Part shown: one piece after another, positions 1 through 8,100 of the stretch
How the letters are laid out: the number at the start of each line of letters is the position of its first letter
How positions within the stretch are numbered: the first letter of the stretch is position 1
Source: Oceanobacillus limi
GTDB taxonomy: Bacteria; Bacillota; Bacilli; Bacillales; Amphibacillaceae
Length of the DNA: 64,000 nucleotides
Direction of reading: 5' to 3'
Assembly: GCF_900111445.1 (NCBI RefSeq)
Contig: NZ_FOHE01000005.1
Span: forward strand, 1 to 64,000
The notes under the pieces: model-generated
Seen by the model: only the letters and a program-made list of their open reading frames with translations
What the model was told of the DNA's origin: nothing
Database searches by the model: none
Position numbers and translations under genes: made by a program

Positions 1-80
1 AAATCAAAGCTCAGCCCGTAAGAATCGACGTTCAACCGGAAAAATCAACGCTTCCCCCATAAGAATCAACCTCCCCCACT
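1..80. repeat. Left-edge fragment of GTTGAT-type ~20/21-bp repeat array
   Basis: Read on the minus strand, GTTGAT-like cores recur. On the plus strand they are ATCAAAG (3), ATCGACG (24), ATCAACG (44) and ATCAAC (65), so the spacing is 21, 20 and 21 bp. This is the same alternating spacing and core as the large array at 47.5-48.1 kb, in the opposite orientation. The array probably continues beyond the window edge. No coding capacity is evident. Confidence 0.7.
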
Positions 81-174
81 CCCACCTAACACGCCCCATT
101 ATCCATACTGCGTAAAAACCACATCTATGGTACAGTAATTAATAGATGCTTTTATTAAAGAGAGGATATTTAAA

Positions 175-2346
175 ATGAGTAAAACCGTAGTTTTAGCAGA
201 AAAGCCTTCTGTTGGTCGGGATATTGCCCGTGTTCTCCATTGTACGAAAAAGGGCAATGGCTTCATGGAAGGTTCTAAATATATTGTTACATGGGCGTTA
301 GGTCATCTGGTGACACTAGCTGACCCAGAAGTGTATGATGATAAATACAAAACTTGGCGTCTAGACGATTTACCGATGCTACCGTCTAATTTGAAGTTAG
401 TCGTTATGAAAAAGACTGGAAAGCAGTTTAGTACTGTTAAGCAACAGCTAAATCGTCAAGATGTGAAGGAGATTGTGATCGCAACGGATGCTGGACGTGA
501 AGGGGAGTTAGTAGCTCGTTGGATTATCGAAAAAGCTCGAGTGAAAAAGCCAGTGAAGCGATTATGGATTTCATCTGTTACGGATAAAGCGATTCGTGAT
601 GGATTTAATCAATTGAAGCCTGGAAATAAGTATGAAAACCTATATGCTTCTGCAGTAGCTAGATCGGAAGCGGACTGGTATGTGGGCTTAAATGCAACCC
701 GAGCATTAACAACGAAATTTAATGCTCAGTTATCGAGTGGACGAGTGCAAACCCCAACACTTGGTATGATTGCGGCAAGAGAAAAAGAAATCCAAGAATT
801 TAAGCCGAAGAAATTTTACGGAATTGAAGCCAAAACAAATCAAGGCATTAAATTTACATGGCAGGATGCAAAAAATAATCAGCGAATTTTTTCCAAAGAT
901 AAAGCAGATGGGCTTCTAGAAAAAGTAAACGGAAAGCCGGCTAACGTTGTAAAAGTAGATAAGAACTTTAAGAAAAAACATGCACCACAGTTATACGATT
1001 TAACCGAATTACAACGGGATGCGAACCGTATCTTTGGTTTTTCAGGAAAACAAACATTATCGATTATGCAAAAGCTATATGAGCAGCATAAAGTGTTGAC
1101 TTATCCACGAACGGATTCACGGTACATCTCAACGGATATTGTTCCGACACTAAAGGATCGGGTAAAAGCTTGTGGAGTCGATCAGTATGCAAATGTTGCT
1201 AGAAAAGTAATGCGTCGCGAAATCAAGCTTCCTAAGTCTGTAGTAGATAATGCAAAAGTAAGTGATCACCATGCAATTATTCCAACTGAACAGTCCGTTG
1301 TATTACAAGACTTGAATGACAAAGAACGGAAAATTTATGACTTGGTTGTTAAACGTTTCTTAGCAGTACTGTCAGAGCCATATGAATACGAGCAAATGGT
1401 CATTCATGTGGAGATTGGTTCGGAAACATTTACAGCGAAAGGGAAGGTAGTCAAGAAACAGGGCTGGAAGGAAGTATATGATAATCGTATGAACGATGAG
1501 GATGCAGTCGACGACCAGCGCCTTCCTGTAGTGAAACAAGGGGATACATTTTCGCCCGTTAAGGTAGGACTTACATCTGGTGAGACCAAGCCGCCTGAAC
1601 GATTCACAGAGGGAGCTTTATTACAAGCGATGGAAAACCCAGCTCGCTTTATGAATCCTGATGAAAAACATCTTGTTGGAACATTAAACAAAACTGGTGG
1701 TATCGGTACTGTTGCAACGCGTGCAGATATAATAGAAAAGCTATTTAATACAAACTACATGGAAATGAAAGGGAAGCACATTTTTATTACCTCTAAAGGA
1801 AAACAGCTTCTTGAATTAGTTCCAGAAGACCTACGCTCGCCAGCCCTAACGGCAGAGTGGGAGAAAAAGCTAACGCAAATTGCTGAAGGTAAATTAAACA
1901 AAAATAAATTTATTGCTGAGATAAAAGATTATACAAAAGAAGTGGTGCAAGAGATTAAGGCAAGTGATACTAAATTCAAGCATGATAACATGACCGGAAC
2001 GAAATGCCCGGAATGTGGAAAATTAATGCTTGAAGTAAACAATAAGCATGGACGAAGGCTTGTTTGTCAAGACCGATCTTGTGGCCATAAGAAAAACATT
2101 GCCAAAAAAACGAATGCTCGTTGTCCGAATTGCCATAAACGATTAGAACTCCGAGGTGAAGGAGAAGGTCAAATGTTCACCTGTACATGTGGACATCGTG
2201 AAAAGCTTTCGACGTTCAATGAAAGGAAGCAACGAGAGAAGAAGCAGAAAGTCTCTAGAAAAGACGTGAATAAATACTTGAAAAAGCAAGATGACGAATT
2301 TACCAATAATGCATTAGCAGATGCGTTGGCTAAATTGAAGAAATAA
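175..2346 (+). CDS. topB: DNA topoisomerase III (type IA)
   Basis: Type IA topoisomerase that relaxes or decatenates DNA through a transient 5'-phosphotyrosine link; cytoplasmic. The 723-residue length is normal for bacterial TopB. The N-terminal Toprim domain begins with VVLAEKPSVGRDIARVL and includes TDAGREGELVARWI near residue 105. The active-site tyrosine is Y310 in the motif LTYPRTDSRYIS. The C-terminus (about 612-690) holds four-cysteine zinc-ribbon-like patches (CPECGK, CPNCHK, CTCGH). The start ATG follows GAGAGGATATTTAAA. It stands alone, with a repeat remnant upstream and paired hairpins downstream. Family assignment is firm; the specific in vivo role (decatenation versus recombination) is inferred from the family. 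Confidence 0.97.
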   Translation: MSKTVVLAEKPSVGRDIARVLHCTKKGNGFMEGSKYIVTWALGHLVTLADPEVYDDKYKTWRLDDLPMLPSNLKLVVMKKTGKQFSTVKQQLNRQDVKEIVIATDAGREGELVARWIIEKARVKKPVKRLWISSVTDKAIRDGFNQLKPGNKYENLYASAVARSEADWYVGLNATRALTTKFNAQLSSGRVQTPTLGMIAAREKEIQEFKPKKFYGIEAKTNQGIKFTWQDAKNNQRIFSKDKADGLLEKVNGKPANVVKVDKNFKKKHAPQLYDLTELQRDANRIFGFSGKQTLSIMQKLYEQHKVLTYPRTDSRYISTDIVPTLKDRVKACGVDQYANVARKVMRREIKLPKSVVDNAKVSDHHAIIPTEQSVVLQDLNDKERKIYDLVVKRFLAVLSEPYEYEQMVIHVEIGSETFTAKGKVVKKQGWKEVYDNRMNDEDAVDDQRLPVVKQGDTFSPVKVGLTSGETKPPERFTEGALLQAMENPARFMNPDEKHLVGTLNKTGGIGTVATRADIIEKLFNTNYMEMKGKHIFITSKGKQLLELVPEDLRSPALTAEWEKKLTQIAEGKLNKNKFIAEIKDYTKEVVQEIKASDTKFKHDNMTGTKCPECGKLMLEVNNKHGRRLVCQDRSCGHKKNIAKKTNARCPNCHKRLELRGEGEGQMFTCTCGHREKLSTFNERKQREKKQKVSRKDVNKYLKKQDDEFTNNALADALAKLKK

Positions 2347-2361
2347 AGTGAAACGGCATTC

Positions 2362-2420
2362 AGTGGGGCTATATTCCCCACTTCCCCTCTTTGCCTCAGA
2401 GAATTGAAGTGGGGGGGAAT
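2362..2420 (+). terminator. Two mutually exclusive hairpins after topB
   Basis: Hairpin A pairs AGTGGGG (2362-2368) with CCCCACT (2376-2382). Hairpin B pairs ATTCCCCACTTC (2373-2384) with GAAGTGGGG...AAT (2406-2420). The central CCCCACT can join only one of them. Neither has a strong U tail, so this may be a weak terminator or a switching element. Confidence 0.5.
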
Positions 2421-2520
2421 TACTGCCTGTTACATGCAAGATAAATTTCAAAATCATGATTAAAATCGTTCGATAAATATGGTAAACTTGTTTTACTAAA
2501 TATTTTAACATTTTATTCAC

Positions 2521-2559
2521 ACACCAAAAGAGATGCAGAAGCTGTATATCTTTTGGTGT
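2521..2559 (+). promoter_or_regulatory. Long hairpin in the antiporter 5' leader
   Basis: ACACCAAAAGA (2521-2531) pairs perfectly with TCTTTTGGTGT (2549-2559). The helix continues inward through AT and CAG/CTG with two mismatches to a 3-nt loop. It ends about 10 nt before the AGGAGG of the antiporter gene. The T-run after the stem is poor (TCTTGTTT), so an attenuator, mRNA stabiliser or thermosensor-like role is possible. The function is unknown. Confidence 0.6.
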
Positions 2560-2582
2560 TCTTGTTTAGGAGGAGAAAACAC

Positions 2583-4058
2583 ATGTCAAGTAATGAAGAA
2601 TTGCAACGAGCAACAGGGGAAAAAGAGGTCCATAAGCTCGATTTCCGACTTGGTGCATTTGGAGCAGCTGTACCATTGGTATTTTTCGTCGTATGGGCGA
2701 TATCCATTAGTGTACTAAAACTATCATCTGAAATTGGCCTTGTCTTAGGGGCTGTAATTGGATTAACATTGGGGTTATTTTTTTGTAAGAGCAAATGGGC
2801 CGATTATGCGCAAGGTTTGTTTGATGGACTAGCCCAACCAGTTGGTGTGATCGCCATGGTTGCGTGGTTTTATGCAGGAATGTTTGCACAAGTTCTTCAG
2901 GTTGGTGGACTTGTTGAGGGGCTTGTATGGGTTGGATCGGTAACAGGTGTAGAAGGGGGATTATTTGTAGCCCTTACCTTTTTATTAGCTGCTGTGTTTT
3001 CAACGGCTGTTGGTACTGGTTATGGTACGACCGTAGCTTTTTGTACGTTAATGTTCCCAGCAGGGGTTGCCGTTGGTGCGGATCCAATTATGTTATTTGC
3101 GGCGATTTTAGCTGGGGCCGTATTTGGGGATAATCTAGCACCTGTATCTGATACGACAATTGTTTCAGCTACGACACAGGATGCGGATGTGCCGGGAGTT
3201 GTCCGGTCTCGTTTTAAATATTCGATAGTTGCTGCTGTGCCAGCTATGATTCTATTTGCGATTTTCGGTGGTGCAAGTGAAGCGTTACAAACCGAACAAG
3301 CCGCATTAGATGCAATGATTGAATCAACCAGTCCTGGTGGTCTTGTGATGTTGATTCCTTTTGCCGTTGTACTTATACTTGCTTTATCTGGTCAACATTT
3401 AATCACTTCCTTAACTTGGGGAATTATTACAGCTATTCCGACGATTGTTTTCTTAAATCTTGGAGAATTTACGGAAATCATTAGCTTTAACCCAGATTCT
3501 GATGCCATTGTTGAAGGTGCGTTGGTTGATGGGATTACCGGTTACGTGAATATGGCAATTTTAATTTTACTTATCGTAGCTGCTGCACATTTACTTCGCT
3601 TGGGTGGAACAATGGCAGCTATAACGAATGGTCTTGTCAAATGGATTAAGAACTCTATTCGACGTGCCGAGCTTGCCATTTGGGGAATTGTCGCCTTATT
3701 GAATAGTGCGATCACCATCAATACCGCTGCAGAAATTGCGGCAGCCCCATTTGTAAAAGAGTTGGGAGAAAAGTATAAAATTCATCGCTACCGTCGAGCG
3801 AATATGCTAGATGCCGTAACATCAGCATTGGGGTATATTTTCCCATGGGGTGCACCAGTGTTATTAGGTTGGTCTACAATTAACATGATGCGCGATGAGT
3901 ATGCTTGGTTACCGGTTGTACAACCAACAGAAGTATTCCCGTTTGTTTTCCAAGGCTGGTTCTTAGTAATTGTCATGCTTGTAGCAGCCTTAACAAGCTG
4001 GGGATTACGCTATGAAGGAAAGAATGGGGAAGAAGTAAAAGATGCACCAAAAGAATAA
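2583..4058 (+). CDS. NhaC-family Na+/H+ antiporter
   Basis: Predicted membrane exchanger of Na+ (or another cation or organic ion) for H+, 491 residues, with about 11-12 hydrophobic segments. The conserved core includes STAVGTGYGTT, GAVFGDNLAPVSDTT and GYIFPWGAP, typical of the NhaC family. The ATG at 2583 is chosen over an upstream in-frame ATG at 2553 because AGGAGG lies 7 nt before it. The gene appears monocistronic: a hairpin in its leader and a terminator at 4077. NhaC-family members include malate/lactate and arginine/ornithine-type exchangers, so the substrate is not settled by sequence. A Na+/H+ role would suit a halotolerant bacillus. Confidence 0.88.
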   Translation: MSSNEELQRATGEKEVHKLDFRLGAFGAAVPLVFFVVWAISISVLKLSSEIGLVLGAVIGLTLGLFFCKSKWADYAQGLFDGLAQPVGVIAMVAWFYAGMFAQVLQVGGLVEGLVWVGSVTGVEGGLFVALTFLLAAVFSTAVGTGYGTTVAFCTLMFPAGVAVGADPIMLFAAILAGAVFGDNLAPVSDTTIVSATTQDADVPGVVRSRFKYSIVAAVPAMILFAIFGGASEALQTEQAALDAMIESTSPGGLVMLIPFAVVLILALSGQHLITSLTWGIITAIPTIVFLNLGEFTEIISFNPDSDAIVEGALVDGITGYVNMAILILLIVAAAHLLRLGGTMAAITNGLVKWIKNSIRRAELAIWGIVALLNSAITINTAAEIAAAPFVKELGEKYKIHRYRRANMLDAVTSALGYIFPWGAPVLLGWSTINMMRDEYAWLPVVQPTEVFPFVFQGWFLVIVMLVAALTSWGLRYEGKNGEEVKDAPKE

Positions 4059-4076
4059 GGAACAATAAATTACCTT

Positions 4077-4112
4077 AAGGGAATTCTCCAGTGTGTGAGG
4101 ATTCCCTTTTCT
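4077..4112 (+). terminator. Rho-independent terminator after the antiporter gene
   Basis: AAGGGAATTCTC (4077-4088) pairs with GAGGATTCCCTT (4097-4108) with one or two mismatches, followed by TTTCTT. Confidence 0.8.
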
Positions 4113-4140
4113 TAAGAGAAAATTCTCCGCATGGTTTAAA

Positions 4141-4170
4141 TTCGTAACTTCGATCACTTAATAGTATAAT
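4141..4170 (+). promoter_or_regulatory. Putative sigma-A promoter of the response regulator
   Basis: A consensus TATAAT lies at 4165-4170, about 46 bp upstream of the ATG. The -35 (TTCGTA at 4141-4146, spacer 18) is poor, so activation or weak constitutive use is possible. Confidence 0.45.
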
Positions 4171-4216
4171 AGATTTAGTAAATTGGTAATTTTTGATATT
4201 TAGGAGTGCGGTACAT

Positions 4217-4942
4217 ATGGCAAGTGAAGTCATACTATTGGTTGATGACGACCCAGACATGAGAGAAATTCTTCGTGTCTACCTACAAAAGAATGGATAT
4301 AAAGTGATCCTCGCCAAAGATGGGATAGAAGCTATTGAAGTATTAGAACTACATCATCCCGACCTAATCATCCTAGATGTTGTTATGCCTAAGCTAGATG
4401 GTTTTGAAGTATGTCAGCATATTCGAAAGAAATCAGAAGTCCCGATTTTGTTCCTTAGCTCGAAAGAAGAAGACATGGACAAAATACTAGGCTTGGGAGT
4501 TGGTGGGGATGACTTTATCTCAAAAACAACAAGTCCCGCTGTAATTGTCGCAAAAATAAAAGCACATTTACGTCGGAACCGAATCTTTCCAACTACCCAA
4601 AATAGAGACCATAAACCAGTAAAGAAGCCATCTGTATTGGTGTATCCAGGCTTAGAAATAAATTTAGATAGTACGACAGTTAAATTAAACGGAACCATTG
4701 TTAAGCTAGCAGCAAAGGAGTTTCAAATTTTAAGTCTACTAGCACAAAATCCGGAACGTGTGTATAGTGTCGAAAAATTATTCGAGTTAATCTGGGGTGA
4801 AGATAGTTTAGGAGATTATCGAACCGTAATGGTACACATTAGTAATTTACGAAAAAAAATCGAAGCCAACCCCGACGAACCTATGTATATACAAACCATT
4901 CGAGGAATTGGTTATAAGTTCATCGATAAATCGAAAGAATAG
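4217..4942 (+). CDS. OmpR/PhoB-family response regulator
   Basis: Two-component DNA-binding regulator of 241 residues. The N-terminal receiver has the acidic pocket DDDPDM and the phospho-acceptor Asp in LIILDVVMPKLDGFE. The conserved Thr/Ser and Lys region (SSKEED, ISKTTSP) is present. The C-terminal winged helix (about 145-238) ends with TIRGIGYKF, the usual OmpR signature. The ATG at 4217 follows TAGGAG and replaces a longer in-frame start at 4193. It lies directly upstream of the giant histidine-kinase fusion at 5194 on the same strand, so that protein is the likely partner. A small minus-strand gene separates them and overlaps the 3' end by 23 bp. Confidence 0.93.
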   Translation: MASEVILLVDDDPDMREILRVYLQKNGYKVILAKDGIEAIEVLELHHPDLIILDVVMPKLDGFEVCQHIRKKSEVPILFLSSKEEDMDKILGLGVGGDDFISKTTSPAVIVAKIKAHLRRNRIFPTTQNRDHKPVKKPSVLVYPGLEINLDSTTVKLNGTIVKLAAKEFQILSLLAQNPERVYSVEKLFELIWGEDSLGDYRTVMVHISNLRKKIEANPDEPMYIQTIRGIGYKFIDKSKE

Positions 4943-5087
4943 TATTTGGATCGGTTAAAAATTCCCTAACGTCATTTATACTTAGCCCGCTATTCTTTGC
5001 TTCGATGATTAACGCCACCCATTCCTCATCGATTTTCTCCCATTCCATAATCTTTTCTATCGCTTCAACATTTTGTTCTCGCAACAT
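4920..5087 (-). CDS. SinI-like antirepressor, 55 residues
   Basis: Small protein whose centre, from IDEEWVALIIEAKNSGLS through INDVREFL, matches the SinI/SinR dimerisation fold (B. subtilis SinI carries LDQEWVELMVEAKEANIS in the same place). SinI proteins bind and inactivate the SinR biofilm and motility repressor by heterodimerisation. The start ATG (5087) has AGGGGG 8 nt upstream on the minus strand. The N-terminal extension MLREQNVEAIEKIMEWEK is charged and helical. The gene is convergent with the response regulator and overlaps its 3' end by 23 bp, including the stop codons. No SinR is present in the window, so the target must lie elsewhere. Homology was judged by eye. Confidence 0.75.
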   Translation of the reverse strand: MLREQNVEAIEKIMEWEKIDEEWVALIIEAKNSGLSINDVREFLTDPNTILSIYR

Positions 5088-5193
5088 GAAAATTCCCCCT
5101 TTTCCTCACTAGATTAAGCATAATTGTTTGAATTAAAGTTCTGTTTAAAATAATTTAAAATTTACTTAAAACTTGCTTAATAGGATGGTTGAA

Positions 5194-8100
5194 ATGGAAA
5201 AAATACCAGGTTATCAATTGATGAACCAAAAAATAGAAGGCGAAAATTGGCGTCTATATAGAGCGTTTTCCAAGGACGATCAACGTGTTGTAGGTGTAAA
5301 AGAGATCATCAATAGCTTCTCGACTGAATATGCTGTTGCGGAAACGATTCACGAGTATCACTTAACGAAGGGATTATGTGATATTGCTATCCTTCATCCA
5401 GAAAGGTTGGAAAGAGTGGGGGACAAGGCCTTTATTATTACGGATTATGTGGATGGAAATACGCTAATGGACTGCCTTAGTAAAAACGGTGCAATGGATA
5501 TTCCTACGTTTCTTCGAATGGCAATTCAGCTTGCTACAAATGTAGAAAAAGTACATCAGAAACATATCATCCATAAATCCCTACATCCCAAGAATATCCT
5601 ACTGGAATCAAAAACAAATCAGATTATATTAACTGCTTTCTACCAATCAACAACCTTAACGAACGAAAGACCATTTCCTCATATCAGCCCTTACCAGCTA
5701 AAAGGGAAAGTTGCTTATATGTCACCAGAGCAAACAGGGCGCATGAATCGGAATATGGATTATCGAACGGATCTATATGCTCTGGGCGTTATTTATTATG
5801 AGATGATAACTGGTAAGTTACCATTTGATCTATCCAATCCATCGGAAATGATTCATGCACATATAGCGAAAAAGCCGAAGCCACCAAACGAGATTCATGT
5901 GAACATACCAAAGATTATTTCAGACATCATTTTAAAGTTGATGGCGAAAAATCCCGATGAACGGTATCAAAGTGTATCTAGCTTACGATTGGATTTACAA
6001 AAATGCTTTAAAGAACTCCATCAACGAGGAGTGATAGAATCTTTTGAGCTGGATACACACAGTCAAAAGCGGATGCTGGATAAGCCAAGTAAATTATATG
6101 GGCGAAACGAAGCAATAAGAAAAGTGATACAAAAATTTGATGATGTGCAACGTGGATCGAAGGAGTTCATTCTTGTTCCCGGACCTTCTGGGATGGGGAA
6201 AACTGCTTTAGTACATGAAATACACAAACCCTTAGTACGAAACAGTGGATATTTTATTTCTGGAAAGTTTGTAAAGCTCAAGAATCAAGTTCCCTATTCC
6301 CCTTTAATTGAAGCATTTCAAGGCTTAATTAATCAGGTATTAACCGAAGGGGCAGACCGAATCGAGAAATGGAAGAGGTTAGTAGAGAGTGAGCTAGGAG
6401 CTTATGCAAGGGTGATAGCAAGCTTTGTTCCAGAAATTAAGTGGATCATTGGCTCTCAACCTAGCCTCCCTGATTTACCTCCACAAGGTGTCCATAATCG
6501 GTTTCGGCAGGCAATAAAAAAGTTTGTCAGTGTTTTTGCTCAAAAAGAACATCCACTCGTTTTGTTTATCGATGATTTACAGTGGGCGGATGCAGCAACA
6601 TTAGAACTACTAGACTATTTATTAAGCAATTCTGATATTCAACATGTACTCGTGATCGGTGCGTATAGGCAGGATGAAATAGAATTCGGACATCCGTTTG
6701 AAGCAATGCGAGCAAAGCTAGCGGAAAAAACGATACATGCTGTCGAAATACCTGTCACCCCGTTACAGTCAGAGGATATTAGACAATGGGTGAACGAATC
6801 GCTTTCCGCGAATGAAGAAGATGAAGATTTTATCGTGGCATTTATGACTCGTGTTACCAAAGGAAATCCTCTATATATGGTGCAACTGTTCCAAGCACTC
6901 CACGATGAATCGATTCTATTTTTTGAATCAAGTACAGCGAACTGGAAGGCGGATCTAACGAGGCTGAAACAGCTTTCGATTAACGATAGTATTGTCGCTT
7001 TCATGATAAAACGTATGGAAAAACTAGAGAATGATACAAAGTCTATTCTTCAATATGCAGCTTGCTTTGGGAATCAATTTGACTTAAAATCTCTAGCGCT
7101 TCTAACGGGAAATAATTATGTGGAAACGGCTCGCATGCTTTGGGAAGGCTTGAATGAAGGCTTGATCATACCGATTGATCCTAGCTATAAATGGGTATAT
7201 CCTGACGAAGGGATGTCTTTCATTGATTCGAATCCTCCAACCTATATGTTTCTCCATGATAAGGTACAGCAAGCGTTTTATATGACATTGTCTGAACAAA
7301 AACGATTGGAGACGCATTTAAACATTGGAAAGGAATTAGTCCAACGCTATTCAAATGAAAAAATAGAGGATCATATTTTTGAGATCGTGAATCATTTAAA
7401 CATAAGCAGGGATCAATTAAGTGACCAAGATAGATTTGACTTAATTGATTGGAATTATGCCGCAGGAGAGCGTGCGAAAAAGAGTGCAGCTTTTAAAGCA
7501 GCATTAGAGTTTTTTAGAATTGGACATGAGCTCCTTCCAGATGATTCTTGGAAAAGACATTATGAAACGACGTTTAACGTGTTATTAGGTCTAGGGGAGA
7601 CACTCTACTTAAATCATCTGTTTGAGGATGCTGAAAAAATATTCGATGAGCTATTGGACCAAGCCAATTCCCGATACGATCAACTAACCGTTTACAACTT
7701 GAAGATAAACTTATATACACATATTCACGAAGTAGAGAAGGCCGTAGATACCGGTTTAGAAGGTATGAAATTATTTGGCTGGAAAATTCGCAAAAATCCA
7801 AGTAAATTAGCAGTTGGAATGGAATTGTTGCGAACAAAACTGGCTTTAGGAAAGAAAAGTACGGATGATTTATTAGCTCTGCCACCTGTACAAGAAAAGG
7901 ATCATCGTCAAGCGATGCGTACATTAATAAATAGCAATGGCCCTGCGTATCATGTCAATCAAAATTTAGCAACGGTATTCATGCTTCGAGCGATTCGTTT
8001 TATGCTGAAATATGGTGATATGGACGTTTCCGCACTTGTGTATAACAATTATGCGTTAACGTTAAGTGCTGGTTTTCATGATTACGAGGGGAGTAGTCGA

